Assembly: GCA_030625775.1 (NCBI GenBank)
Contig: DAOUQC010000037.1
Location: 1 to 43,389, forward strand
Reading direction: 5' to 3'
DNA from: Verrucomicrobiota bacterium
Lineage (GTDB): Bacteria; Verrucomicrobiota; Verrucomicrobiia; Verrucomicrobiales; DEV007
Length of the DNA: 43,389 bases
Shown here: in pieces, positions 1 to 8,886 of the stretch
How the letters are laid out: each line of letters opens with the position of its first letter
How positions within the stretch are numbered: position 1 is the stretch's first letter
The notes under the pieces: generated by a model
What the model was told of the DNA's origin: nothing
Seen by the model: only the letters and a program-made list of their open reading frames with translations
The model's database searches: none
Program-made: the position numbers and the translations under genes

Positions 1-2352
1 CGTTCAGCGGCCGGTTTTGGAATTCGACTCGATGCAGGTGCCGGGGATGCGGGAGCGGTCATCACTCCCTATTATGACTCCATGCTGGTGAAACTGACGG
101 CTTTCGGGCCGCGTTTTGAAATTGCCTTGCAGCGGATGGATCGTGCATTGCGGGAGTTCCGGATTCGCGGAGTAAAAACCAATATTCCTTTTCTCGAGAA
201 TGTTATTCTTGATCCGGTATTTCGTTCCGGGCAGGCGAATACCCGCCTGATTGACTCCAATAGAGAACTGTTTGAGTTCAAACCTCGCAAAGACAGGGCG
301 ACCAAGATCCTTTCTTATCTCAGTGAGATCACGGTCAATGGGAATGACATTGCGAAGGGTTATCGTTTACCCAAGGCCTTGCCTGCCGCACGATTGCCGG
401 AATTCGATATTCGGGCGGATATTCCCCAAGGTTCCCGCGACCGTTTGCTGGAACTCGGGCCGGAAAAATTTGCCCAATGGGTGCGTGAAGAAAAAACGCT
501 GCTGGTTACGGATACCACAATGCGTGACGCACATCAGTCCTTGTTTGCGACACGCATGCGTTCAGTCGATATGCTGAACATTGCATCGGTTGTGGCTCAG
601 CGGACTCCAGAGCTGTTCAGTCTGGAAATGTGGGGCGGTGCGACTTTTGATTCGGCGATGCGTTTTTTAAAAGAATGCCCATGGGAACGCTTGCGTGAGT
701 TGCGGGAAAAAATCCCCAACATTTGTTTTCAGATGTTGTTTAGAGGTTCCAATGCGGTGGGTTATTCCAATTATCCGGACAATGTCGTGGCTGGCTTTGT
801 GAAACATGCCGCTGATTCAGGCATGGATATTTTCCGTATATTCGACTCTCTTAATTACTTGCCCAATATGAAAGTGGCAATGGAGGCCGTTCGTGATCAT
901 GGTGAAACAGTCTGTGAAGCGGCGATCTGTTACACCGGAGACATCACCGACCCCAAACGGGATAAGTACTCGTTGAAATATTACGTTGCGAAAGCAAAAG
1001 AACTTGAGAAAATGGGTGCGCATATGTTGTGCATCAAAGACATGGCAGGCCTGTGTCGACCTTTTGCTGTTCGCAAACTGGTGAGCGCATTGCGTGAGGA
1101 AATTGGAATCCCAATTCATTTCCACACGCATGACAGCTCTGGCATCAATGCATCATCGGTTCTTAACGCCAGTGAGGCTGGCGTGGATATTGTCGATCTG
1201 GCCCTGGCTTCAATGTCGGGATCAACCAGTCAGCCCAATCTGAATTCTGTGGTGGCTGCGCTTTCAGGGCAGGAACGTGATACGGGATTGAACCTCAATG
1301 CGCTGAACGAGCTTTCCGATTACTGGGAGCAGGTGCAGGAGTTTTACACGCCATTTAATACCAGTCCGCGGGCGGGAACGGCAGAGGTTTACGAGCATGA
1401 AATGCCAGGTGGCCAGTTCACCAACCTGAAGGAGCAGGCCAACGCCATGGGCCTGGGGCATCGTTGGTCAGAAATTTCCCGAACATATGCTGAGGTGAAT
1501 CAGCTTTTCGGTGACATCATCAAGGTGACGCCCAGTTCCAAAGTGGTTGGAGACATGGCAATGTTTTTGATTACCCGGGGGATCACTCCGGAAGAGGTTC
1601 TCAGCCTCGAACCTGGTTCAGTGGATTTTCCGGAGTCGGTGATCGACATGCTGTGGGGTGGTTTGGGGCAGCCTGACGGAGGATGGCCAAAAGAAATACA
1701 GAAAATTATTCTCGGCGACAGGAAGCCAACCAATAAACGTCCCGGGGAATTAGCAGAACCGGTTGACCTTGAAGCGTCGTTGGAAAAACTTAGTATAAAA
1801 CTCGGACGATCTGCTACTCAGGATGATTTGTACAGTCACTTAATGTATCCTAATGTGTTCGCTGATTTTTACGAATTCTTGATTAGATATGACCGTGTCT
1901 CTGGAATTCCCACTACCGCGTTCTTTTATGGGCTTAGTGTAGGTGAGGAAATTTCTGTGGAAATTGACCCCGGCAAAATTTTATTCATAAAACTTATTGG
2001 GCAGAGTGAGGCCGACAGTGAGGGGCGGGTGAATGTGTTTTATGAACTCAACGGAATGCCTCGCGAATCACAGGTGGTGGATTTGTCCAGTGTGCCCAAG
2101 GATTTGGCAACCCGCCCTAAGGGGGATCCTAAAGACCCTCTTCAAATAGTTGCGCCGATACCTGGGATGGTGACCGAAGTCCATGTGAAATTGGGGAGCA
2201 AGGTCGAAGAAGGGGAGCCCGTATTTGCCATTGAAGCGATGAAAATGTTGACCACCATTTCTGCGGGACAATCAGGTGTCGTAGCCGAAATTCTTGCGGA
2301 GGAAGGGTGCACGGTGAGAGCAAGTGATCTACTGGCTCGCATAGAAGTGTGA
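1..2352 (+). CDS. pyc: Pyruvate carboxylase, C-terminal part (5' end outside window)
   Basis: ATP- and biotin-dependent carboxylation of pyruvate to oxaloacetate, an anaplerotic cytoplasmic enzyme. The frame is open from base 1, so the gene begins upstream; 783 residues are visible. The first residues (FGIRLDAGAGDAGAVITPYY, then DSMLVK) are the end of the biotin carboxylase domain. The carboxyltransferase domain follows from about residue 165, with the metal-site stretch DTTMRDAHQS, the FQMLFRGSNAVGY segment, the carboxylated lysine in LCIKDMAGL (about 346) and the metal histidines of HFHTHD (about 373). The biotin carrier domain is at the C-terminus, with the biotinylated lysine in EAMKM (about 747). 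The domain order BC-CT-BCCP distinguishes it from two-subunit acetyl- or propionyl-CoA carboxylases. Only the truncation by the window edge is abnormal. High certainty. Confidence 0.96.
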   Translation, partial: RSAAGFGIRLDAGAGDAGAVITPYYDSMLVKLTAFGPRFEIALQRMDRALREFRIRGVKTNIPFLENVILDPVFRSGQANTRLIDSNRELFEFKPRKDRATKILSYLSEITVNGNDIAKGYRLPKALPAARLPEFDIRADIPQGSRDRLLELGPEKFAQWVREEKTLLVTDTTMRDAHQSLFATRMRSVDMLNIASVVAQRTPELFSLEMWGGATFDSAMRFLKECPWERLRELREKIPNICFQMLFRGSNAVGYSNYPDNVVAGFVKHAADSGMDIFRIFDSLNYLPNMKVAMEAVRDHGETVCEAAICYTGDITDPKRDKYSLKYYVAKAKELEKMGAHMLCIKDMAGLCRPFAVRKLVSALREEIGIPIHFHTHDSSGINASSVLNASEAGVDIVDLALASMSGSTSQPNLNSVVAALSGQERDTGLNLNALNELSDYWEQVQEFYTPFNTSPRAGTAEVYEHEMPGGQFTNLKEQANAMGLGHRWSEISRTYAEVNQLFGDIIKVTPSSKVVGDMAMFLITRGITPEEVLSLEPGSVDFPESVIDMLWGGLGQPDGGWPKEIQKIILGDRKPTNKRPGELAEPVDLEASLEKLSIKLGRSATQDDLYSHLMYPNVFADFYEFLIRYDRVSGIPTTAFFYGLSVGEEISVEIDPGKILFIKLIGQSEADSEGRVNVFYELNGMPRESQVVDLSSVPKDLATRPKGDPKDPLQIVAPIPGMVTEVHVKLGSKVEEGEPVFAIEAMKMLTTISAGQSGVVAEILAEEGCTVRASDLLARIEV

Positions 2353-2384
2353 ATTAACGTTTTTTCAGAACTTTGTAGAACTCT

Positions 2385-2406
2385 TTTGTGACTCAAATGT
2401 CACAAA
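2385..2406. promoter_or_regulatory. Perfect 8-bp inverted repeat, possible operator
   Basis: TTTGTGAC, six bases, then its exact reverse complement GTCACAAA. It lies 33 bases after the pyc stop and about 80 bases before the porin start, so it fits an operator for the downstream gene. The spacing between the TGTGA and TCACA cores is eight rather than the six of a CRP site, so it is not a canonical CRP box. No T-run follows, so a terminator is unlikely. Confidence 0.4.
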
Positions 2407-2487
2407 TATGAATTGGTCAATTGGAGGAATTCATCTTAAAGCTTGTCACGAACAAGGGAAGCCGCCTAGCGGTTGAAAACAACTAAG

Positions 2488-3675
2488 ATGAAAGAAACAA
2501 AAATCAACAGGTTCGGATGGATTGTAGCAGCATGTGGGATGCTGGTTTTATTTGCCGGTGACACGCTGCTTGCAGGTGACAAATCAAGTAAAGCTGCGAT
2601 TGAGGAAACGACGGTTTCTGATGAATCCTGGTCATTTGCGAATTTGTGGGATCACACTATTTTTTATGACAATGAAGAAAATTCTTTTATTCAGAAAGTA
2701 ACTTTCATTGGCCGTTTTCACGGTCAATATCATTACGTTGATTCCGATCGTGGACATGATGATGATTGGGAGGAGCGTCGAATTCGTCCAGGATTTAAAT
2801 TTAACTTCCTTAATGACTTTATGTTTGCAATGGAGGCGAATATCAGAGGTGTAGATGATATTCATGGAGAATATTTAAAGGGGTGGGATAATTTTTATCT
2901 TGATTGGAAGCCTAGCAAGGATCTGAAATTCAGAGTAGGTAGGCAGAAGTCCAACACATCCAGGGAGCGGTTCACTTCATCCAGGTTTGTTATACCTTTT
3001 AATCGTTCGCGTTTGGTTCTCCAATCGACAGTGGACAAAATTATGGGAGCTTCTGTATTTTACAATATCAATGATAAAGTCACAGTCCAAACGGGAATTT
3101 TTTCAGACTTGCTTGATGGTAAATTCCAAGATTTCGAGGGCAGCGGGAGTGCCAACGCACTGCTGAAATTGGGTTATAGGATGAATGATAACACTCAGTT
3201 CTATCTTGATTATTGGTGGGCTGACCCAAAAGCAGATCGCGGACCAGAGACCCGTCCTTATGCGCATGTGGTGTCGTTGAATTCGCTAAACGAATGGGAG
3301 GGTTACGGTTTGCAAACGGATTTGCTTTATACTAGCGGAGCCGCTGAAAGAGACGGGCAAAACACGTGGGGACTTGTGTTCATGCCCTGGTATAATATTA
3401 CCCCAAAATTAAGAGGAGTATTCCGCTACCAGTTGGCTTCATCGAATTCGGACACTGGAGTATCTCTTCAGAAACGTTATGAATCTCGGGCAGTGACTGA
3501 CGGTGGTGGCAAGCAGGGACGTATTTATAACGCGTTTTATGCAGGTTTGGATTACCAGTTTCTTAATAAAGATAGACTGAAGCTGATGATTGGGTCTGAA
3601 TATTCCAATATGAGCGGAGGTAAAGACGACTTTTCCGGCTGGACTCATTTCGCCGGAGTGAGGACCTGGTGGTAG
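2488..3675 (+). CDS. Porin-like outer-membrane beta-barrel protein
   Basis: A 395-residue exported protein. A basic N-terminus is followed by a hydrophobic signal segment (WIVAACGMLVLFAGDTLLAG). The rest alternates short amphipathic strands rich in aromatics, such as FHGQYHYVDSD, FYLDWKPSKDLKFRVGRQKS and FYLDYWWADPKAD, and ends in a barrel-like C-terminus (WTHFAGVRTWW) with a terminal aromatic. The layout (a strand with EERRIRPGFKFNF, then an 'RVGRQK' strand) resembles the phosphate-selective porin O/P and alginate-export barrel families, but the substrate cannot be read. The chosen ATG is preceded by an in-frame TTG at 2473 that has a GGGAAG motif about ten bases upstream; both starts leave the signal peptide intact. 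It is followed by a DUF2490 protein and a periplasmic carbonic anhydrase. Confidence 0.7.
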   Translation: MKETKINRFGWIVAACGMLVLFAGDTLLAGDKSSKAAIEETTVSDESWSFANLWDHTIFYDNEENSFIQKVTFIGRFHGQYHYVDSDRGHDDDWEERRIRPGFKFNFLNDFMFAMEANIRGVDDIHGEYLKGWDNFYLDWKPSKDLKFRVGRQKSNTSRERFTSSRFVIPFNRSRLVLQSTVDKIMGASVFYNINDKVTVQTGIFSDLLDGKFQDFEGSGSANALLKLGYRMNDNTQFYLDYWWADPKADRGPETRPYAHVVSLNSLNEWEGYGLQTDLLYTSGAAERDGQNTWGLVFMPWYNITPKLRGVFRYQLASSNSDTGVSLQKRYESRAVTDGGGKQGRIYNAFYAGLDYQFLNKDRLKLMIGSEYSNMSGGKDDFSGWTHFAGVRTWW

Positions 3676-3705
3676 ACTTCTGAATTTGTTGGTATAGAAA
3701 TATAC

Positions 3706-4407
3706 ATGGTAAAAAATCATTTAGCTGTTCTCGTAGTTTCAATAGTTTTCCTGCTTTCACAAAAGGCGAGCGGTCAGGTTGATGGAGGGCAGCTAGGTTC
3801 ATGGTATATGTATTTTTGGGATGTGGAAATCAAGGATACGCAATGGGGCTTCCAAGGTGATTTCCAACACCGGAGCTGGGACGTTCCGGATGATCTTGAG
3901 CAGCGGTTGCTGCGTGGGGGGATTACCTATAAATTGCCCGATACCGGACTGAAATTCACCTCGGGCTATGCGCACATTTTATCCGGTGAATTTGGCTCAA
4001 GTGATGATGCCAGTGATGAAAACAGGATTTACCAGGAGTTGCTTTTTCCACATAAAATAGGCAGTCGATTTCACTTCACTCATCGCTTGCGGTATGAACA
4101 ACGTTTTGTCGAAAATCAGGATTTTCGAACCCGCTACCGATATAATCTGTTTTTAAATATTCCCTTGAACATGACGGAAATTGACGAGGGAGCTGTTTAT
4201 CTGGCTTTTTATAACGAGTTGTTCATCAATGGACAAAAGAATATCGGCAATGGTGATTCTGTGGATCTTTTCGATAGGAACAGGATATATGGAGGTCTTG
4301 GCTACGCATTCAAAAAGCAGTTCAAGGTGCAGTTGGCGTATATGCATCAAATCACCGAGTCTTGGGACAAGGGGCAATTACAGTTTAGTATCCACCATAA
4401 ATTCTAA
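3706..4407 (+). CDS. DUF2490 family outer-membrane protein
   Basis: A 233-residue protein with an N-terminal signal peptide (HLAVLVVSIVFLLSQKASG) and a body typical of DUF2490: a WGFQGDFQHRSWD segment near residue 45, RRLRYEQRF-like strand (RLRYEQRFVENQDFRTRYRY, about 127-146), NELFING, a DRNRIYGGLGY strand and a C-terminal QLQFSIHHKF strand with a terminal phenylalanine. DUF2490 members are predicted small outer-membrane barrels of unknown function. The gene starts 30 bases after the preceding porin-like gene, on the same strand, which suggests cotranscription. No substrate or partner can be read from the sequence. The family assignment is from motif memory and is fairly firm. Confidence 0.75.
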   Translation: MVKNHLAVLVVSIVFLLSQKASGQVDGGQLGSWYMYFWDVEIKDTQWGFQGDFQHRSWDVPDDLEQRLLRGGITYKLPDTGLKFTSGYAHILSGEFGSSDDASDENRIYQELLFPHKIGSRFHFTHRLRYEQRFVENQDFRTRYRYNLFLNIPLNMTEIDEGAVYLAFYNELFINGQKNIGNGDSVDLFDRNRIYGGLGYAFKKQFKVQLAYMHQITESWDKGQLQFSIHHKF

Positions 4408-4483
4408 ATGGTTTCACCTTTTGGCTAATTAATGAATGCTTTCCATTGAGGTGTATAATTTACCACTCTAACATCTATCCCCA

Positions 4484-5272
4484 ATGCGCTACCTGATTCT
4501 ATTTGTTCTTTTCGTTTCATCCTGCGACCCCGGCTCGAAGGATGGAGTTGAGCATTATTATTTAAAGAAGACCGAGCACAGGCCTGATAGCCATTGGAGT
4601 TATGAGGGAGCTACGGGGCCTGAGCATTGGGGAGCGCTGAGCCCTGGCTATTCATTGGCGGCAAATGGTAAGAGGCAGTCTCCGATCAACATTGATACGA
4701 GTTTGGTCGTGGAGGAGGCGCAACCGGAACTCATATTCCGTTATCGTGCGAAAAAAAAACCGGATTTCATTAACAATGGTCATTCTGTTCAGCATGAGCA
4801 GGAGAACGATGGTAGTGAAATCGAAGTCGGGGGCAAGCACTATCGTCTGGAGCAGTTCCATATACATACGCCGAGTGAACATACTATCGACGGGCAACAT
4901 TTCCCCCTTGAATTACATATGGTTCATAAAGCTGCTGATGGAGAAATCGCCGTTCTGGCAATTTTTTACAAAGAGGGGAATTCTTCGCAGGCACTTAAGT
5001 ATATTGCGGACGTACAGGTGCCAAGTGAGAAAGGCGAGGAGGCTGTCATGCATCAGTCTATTAGATTGAACGAACTGATACCTGATAAGCCCCACTATTA
5101 CAGCTATTCAGGATCCTTCACTACCCCACCTTGTACCGAGGGTGTGCGATGGTTCATTCTCAAGCAAGCGCTTGAGGCCGACGGGATGATACTTAGCAAG
5201 ATGGCGGATATGCTCAAGGGTAATAATAGACCTGTTCAGGATCTGAATGGTCGGACTGTGTACAGGGAATAA
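4484..5272 (+). CDS. Alpha-class carbonic anhydrase, lipoprotein
   Basis: Reversible hydration of CO2 to bicarbonate in the cell envelope. The N-terminus (MRYLILFVLFVSSC) is a lipoprotein signal with cysteine at residue 14, so the enzyme should be lipid-anchored outside the cytoplasm. Alpha-CA signatures follow in order: HWGALSP, GKRQSPINIDT (about 63-73), the zinc histidines of QFHIH (about 126 and 128) and ELHMVH (about 145), and YYSYSGSFTTPPCTEGVRWF (about 205-224). All three zinc ligands and the SEHT element that corresponds to the SEH/Thr proton relay are present, so activity is expected. The length is normal for the family. The gene follows the porin and DUF2490 genes after 76 bases and lies near pyruvate carboxylase, a bicarbonate consumer. 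A functional link is inference only. Confidence 0.93.
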   Translation: MRYLILFVLFVSSCDPGSKDGVEHYYLKKTEHRPDSHWSYEGATGPEHWGALSPGYSLAANGKRQSPINIDTSLVVEEAQPELIFRYRAKKKPDFINNGHSVQHEQENDGSEIEVGGKHYRLEQFHIHTPSEHTIDGQHFPLELHMVHKAADGEIAVLAIFYKEGNSSQALKYIADVQVPSEKGEEAVMHQSIRLNELIPDKPHYYSYSGSFTTPPCTEGVRWFILKQALEADGMILSKMADMLKGNNRPVQDLNGRTVYRE

Positions 5273-5343
5273 GCGCTATTACTTGGGGGGACTCAACATT
5301 CTAGCGCAGGCGGTAGTCGCACAGAGAAGATGCTAAATTAAGG

Positions 5344-6039
5344 ATGATCATCAATCACAAGTATAAATTCATCTTCATTAAGACGCGAAAGACGGCCAGT
5401 ACCAGCATGGAGATTGCTTTGTCCCAACTCTGCGATGCGGATGATGTGATTACGCCGATCGTCAACGAAGACGAGGCAATTCGGCGGGAATTTGGATTCA
5501 GGGGGCCACAAAACTACCATTTGCCGTTACGCTCCAATCAATCGGGTGATCCAAATCGAAGGGAAAATGGGCAGTTTTTTAATCATGCGAGCGCTGCGTT
5601 TATTCGCGAGCATGTAGGGAAAGAGGTTTGGCGTAAATATTTCAAATTTTGTTTTGAGCGAGATCCTTTTGATAAAGCGATTAGTCGATATTACTGGAGT
5701 GCACCGGAGCCTCGTCCTGAGATCAGCACCTATCTGGATTCAGCCCCTAGCGAACTTTTATCAAATTGGGATTTGTACACAATTGATGACCAGGTTGCGG
5801 TTGATTTTATAGGGAGGTATGAAAATCTGGATGAAGATTTAAAGAGAATAGCTGGCAAACTTGGATTCTCCAAAGAGCTTAAGTTGCCCAGAGCGAAGGG
5901 GGGGTATCGCAAGAATCGAGAGCATTACAGTGTAATTCTGAATGCTCAGGCACGTGCGCGAATCGAATCAGTTTGCGCAAAAGAGATTAAGGCATTTTTA
6001 ACACACTGGAGAGAAGCTGATAAAACACCAAATCCATAA
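5344..6039 (+). CDS. Sulfotransferase family protein
   Basis: A 231-residue protein of the membrane-type/Sulfotransfer_2-like group, which transfers sulfate from PAPS to carbohydrate or other hydroxyl groups. The N-terminal strand-loop FIFIKTRKTASTSMEIAL (about residues 9-26) matches the 5'-phosphosulfate binding loop. The second PAPS-binding element is plausibly the KYFKFCFERDPFDKAISRYY segment (about 99-118), matching the 'FxxVRdPyeRxxSxY' pattern. An AAGG motif precedes the ATG. There is no signal peptide. The last 45 codons and about 80 bases downstream are duplicated at 8893-9112, where only a broken copy remains. The real acceptor is unknown. Confidence 0.8.
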   Translation: MIINHKYKFIFIKTRKTASTSMEIALSQLCDADDVITPIVNEDEAIRREFGFRGPQNYHLPLRSNQSGDPNRRENGQFFNHASAAFIREHVGKEVWRKYFKFCFERDPFDKAISRYYWSAPEPRPEISTYLDSAPSELLSNWDLYTIDDQVAVDFIGRYENLDEDLKRIAGKLGFSKELKLPRAKGGYRKNREHYSVILNAQARARIESVCAKEIKAFLTHWREADKTPNP

Positions 6040-6122
6040 GAGGGAGAATACAAGAATGTTGAAAAGCGTTCTTTGCCTCCCTTCAATCCCGATCCGGTAA
6101 CAAAAGGGCGGGGGAGGATGAA
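5905..6122 (+). repeat. Long direct repeat, copy A (sulfotransferase 3' end plus downstream flank)
   Basis: This stretch covers the last 44 codons and stop of the sulfotransferase gene and about 80 bases after it. It matches 8893-9109 at a constant offset of 2,988 bases with roughly 90% identity (hand count, about 22 differences in about 215 bases, one small indel near the end). Similarity stops shortly after 6122, at the run of A's. The pair flanks the haloperoxidase and outer-membrane protein genes. Confidence 0.9.
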
Positions 6123-6278
6123 AAACACATATGGAAACCAGTTTCAGACCGCTACTGGCAAGGCTTGAAAACGAGGTGCAAATTTAAACTGCATATCCAT
6201 ACAGGCTCTGCTAGAAATTGTGACAAGGAGAAAGCAGGATTGCAAAATTAGTTTTCTCTCGTAAATTATGCGCTTGTA

Positions 6279-7688
6279 ATGACTTCTGATAGACGGCTTT
6301 CTGAGAAGCGATCCAGGCGGTCCTTTTGCTCTGGCATTCTCGCCGTGGGTATGGGTGGGCTTGCCGGTTGTGCGGCGCCGCTGGGCACCAAGCGATCCTA
6401 TCTCAGTGGCACCGGAGAGAGTGTCCCAGAGCCAGATTTATTCTGGACTGACGTGATGTTTCAGGGCGTCCGTGACCAAAAGATCGGTTCACCGCTTGCC
6501 GCCCGGGTCTACGCTTTTGGTCATCTGGCGGGTTTTCTGGCGGTCAACGGCATCGAGGGAGGCTACGCCAATCCGTATCCGGAGATCGGGGTGGCACCTG
6601 CGGGGGCATCGCCGCGGGCGGCCTATGCGGCGGCGGCAGCCCTGGCAGCTTCGGAAGCATTGCAAACGCCTCTGGTGTTCGACCGAAGGCGTTACTTAAA
6701 AAAACTTTCCGAGACGGATGAAGCGATAGAAAAAGGCGTCCAATGGGGCGAGGCCGTGGGGCGTGTAGTCCAGCGGCAGAGAACAATCGACGGCGGACAG
6801 CCGGAAAAAGCCAACGTCTACCTGGATCCGAATTACACTCCGCGGCGTACCATCGACAGTTGGTCATTGACCGTCCCGCACTACCAGGCAGAAGTGGGGC
6901 CGCGCTTTCCCAGCTATGCACGCGGCCAGTTGCCTAACTTGGGTAATATGCGGCCTTTTTCCTTTGAATCCAAGAAACGCTTCCCGGTCCCACCGTTTCC
7001 CAACGTGAAATCACAGCACTTTGCGGACGAATTTGCCGAGGTTTTTTCTTTAGGTTCCTGGAACAGTCAAGACAGGACTGAGGACCAAACCCAGATCGCG
7101 ACTTTCTGGGAGGACGGCCCGCGGGGTGCGGGCGTGCCGGCACGCTGGCTGTTGCTTGGACTGGACCTTTTGCAACGGCGGGGTAATTATTCATTGTTGG
7201 AACGGTCCCAGCTACTCGCCCAGTTGAGTGTGGCCATGTGCGACGGGGGTATCTCAGCATGGCACTCCAAGTATGACATGGACATTCTCCGCCCTGAAAC
7301 GGCGATCCGCTATTCGGCGGCCGCTTTCGGCAACCCTGATTCGCAAGTCCGCGTTGATCCACGGTGGAAGAGCTTGGTTCCGACCCCATCATTCCCCTCC
7401 TACGTCTCGGGGCACTCTACTTTTGGGGGGGCTGGTACAGAAATGCTCAAACTGTGGTTCGGTACAGACCGGGCAAGTTACACTTTGAAACCCTTGGATC
7501 TGGCTAACTGGCCGGCACAACTCAAAGGAGTCAGCCGGAGTTTTACCAGCTTCACGCAGGCTGCCGAGGAAAATGGTATGAGTCGGATTTACGGGGGCGT
7601 GCACTGGCGCTCGGACCACACGGCAGGAGACGCCAAGGGACGGGCTATTGCACGCCACGTGTACCATAATTACCTAAACAAGGTCTGA
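6279..7688 (+). CDS. Vanadium-dependent haloperoxidase (PAP2 superfamily), Tat-exported lipoprotein
   Basis: Peroxide-dependent oxidation of halide, giving hypohalous-acid-type halogenation outside the cytoplasm. The N-terminus has a twin-arginine motif (KRSRRSFCSG, about 10-19) and a hydrophobic stretch ending in a lipobox (GGLAGC), so a folded, cofactor-loaded lipoprotein is expected. The three vanadate-site motifs of the PAP2/haloperoxidase superfamily are present: KYDMDILRP (K-x6-RP, about 331-339), SGHSTF (about 377-382) and SRIYGGVHWRSDH (SR-x5-H-x3-D, about 435-447), whose first histidine would ligate vanadate. The C-terminal placement of the motifs and the 469-residue length suit bacterial vanadium haloperoxidases rather than small PAP2 lipid phosphatases. 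By eye, base composition is more GC-rich than the flanking genes. The outer-membrane protein gene follows after four bases. Confidence 0.87.
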   Translation: MTSDRRLSEKRSRRSFCSGILAVGMGGLAGCAAPLGTKRSYLSGTGESVPEPDLFWTDVMFQGVRDQKIGSPLAARVYAFGHLAGFLAVNGIEGGYANPYPEIGVAPAGASPRAAYAAAAALAASEALQTPLVFDRRRYLKKLSETDEAIEKGVQWGEAVGRVVQRQRTIDGGQPEKANVYLDPNYTPRRTIDSWSLTVPHYQAEVGPRFPSYARGQLPNLGNMRPFSFESKKRFPVPPFPNVKSQHFADEFAEVFSLGSWNSQDRTEDQTQIATFWEDGPRGAGVPARWLLLGLDLLQRRGNYSLLERSQLLAQLSVAMCDGGISAWHSKYDMDILRPETAIRYSAAAFGNPDSQVRVDPRWKSLVPTPSFPSYVSGHSTFGGAGTEMLKLWFGTDRASYTLKPLDLANWPAQLKGVSRSFTSFTQAAEENGMSRIYGGVHWRSDHTAGDAKGRAIARHVYHNYLNKV

Positions 7689-7692
7689 ATCC

Positions 7693-8775
7693 ATGATGCG
7701 TTCTGTTTTCCTTAACCAATGGTTGTGCCTGGGAGCGGTTGGCTGGCTCGTTTGGGTACTGGCTAGTTCTGCCGGGGCGCAACAGATTCGACGTGTCTCA
7801 GACTTCGACCAACGGGTGGGGCCCAAATCTTTTCTCCAAAAATCGCTGGCCTTCGATGTTAACGACTACACCCTGGAATTCACCGGAATCACCGTTGCCG
7901 GCACACAGTATCTGTTCGAGTCGGAAGTCCCGGGGACGACAAGTGATGCGGCGGAATTCATCTATCTGGGAGTATACGACGTGACTCTGGCGCGCAAAAT
8001 GCCAAACACCCTGACCTACGGAATCAATGGGCGCTTTTTGACACGGGATTCTAAGGTCGGCGACCCTACCACGAAGCTGGATAAGCGGACGGAGGGACGT
8101 TTCGATGTATATTTGCGGGGTATCTGGGGCCAGTTGTCTTACGGGGATTTCACCGACCGGGACGTGCTGTTGATCTCTGGTCGCAACAGCTTGACAGGTG
8201 AGGCCAACCTGGTTTTCGATGGCTACCTCAACCCGTCACTGGAGAGGGCTTTTCGCTATCGTGCGCGCTATAGCAGTTGGTTGGTGGATCTGGCTTTGGA
8301 TGAAAACGCTAAGAAATGGGATGCCGCCCTTCAGTCTCGCACTAAGAAAGGTATTTTTGAGAAGGCATTTTCGCTGAACTACAGCGGTGGTGACCTGCTG
8401 GATCGTTATGACCGCAATGCCTGGAGTGTTGGGTATCAGCTGATTTACGGAAGCTGGGACATAAGTGCGGGCGCTACCTGGGAACACCTCGAACCACTGG
8501 GAGATTTCGGGGCTTTCGACCGAGTGGTGGCAAGCCTGGGAACCGGATGGAAACGGGAGCAATTCACTGTCGGAGCAGGTCTGCTTTTGGCTGAGGTTGA
8601 TAGTGGTGACGTGGGAGTGGTGGCCACAGCGGGCCTGCGCTACGACTTCTCGCGAGGTCTCAGTTTCAACGCCGGATATATCCACTCTGATACCGAGGGT
8701 GTCGGAACTGACGGTGTGCAGTTGGCGACAGCATATCTTTCAGGATTGCGTCTGTCGTTCGCCTATCGCTATTGA
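7693..8775 (+). CDS. Predicted outer-membrane beta-barrel protein, haloperoxidase partner
   Basis: A 360-residue protein with a signal peptide (LGAVGWLVWVLASSAGAQQ; cleavage probably after AGA) and repeated amphipathic strands: YTLEFTGITVAGTQYLFES, RFDVYLRGIWGQLSYGDF, AFRYRARYSSWLVDLAL, WSVGYQLIYGSWDISAG, FTVGAGLLLAEV and a final LSGLRLSFAYRY with C-terminal tyrosine. This is the strand pattern of general porins (Gram-negative porin/Porin_4-like), but I cannot name a family. It starts four bases after the haloperoxidase stop, so the two are almost certainly one transcriptional unit. Composition matches the haloperoxidase and differs from the flanking sulfotransferase. ATG codons at 7693 and 7696 are equally possible starts. 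Confidence 0.65.
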   Translation: MMRSVFLNQWLCLGAVGWLVWVLASSAGAQQIRRVSDFDQRVGPKSFLQKSLAFDVNDYTLEFTGITVAGTQYLFESEVPGTTSDAAEFIYLGVYDVTLARKMPNTLTYGINGRFLTRDSKVGDPTTKLDKRTEGRFDVYLRGIWGQLSYGDFTDRDVLLISGRNSLTGEANLVFDGYLNPSLERAFRYRARYSSWLVDLALDENAKKWDAALQSRTKKGIFEKAFSLNYSGGDLLDRYDRNAWSVGYQLIYGSWDISAGATWEHLEPLGDFGAFDRVVASLGTGWKREQFTVGAGLLLAEVDSGDVGVVATAGLRYDFSRGLSFNAGYIHSDTEGVGTDGVQLATAYLSGLRLSFAYRY

Positions 8776-8886
8776 GGCTTTCATCGATTTTGACTATCGA
8801 TTTCGGTCCTCTGGAGCTGTATTTCCATGGAAAGGATGGGAGTGGTCGGACATAGTGATGGGGCATATAGTCCAGACTGAAGTCAT

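Noticed and set aside
2385-2406. CRP binding site
   Set aside because: The spacing between TGTGA and TCACA is eight bases, not six.
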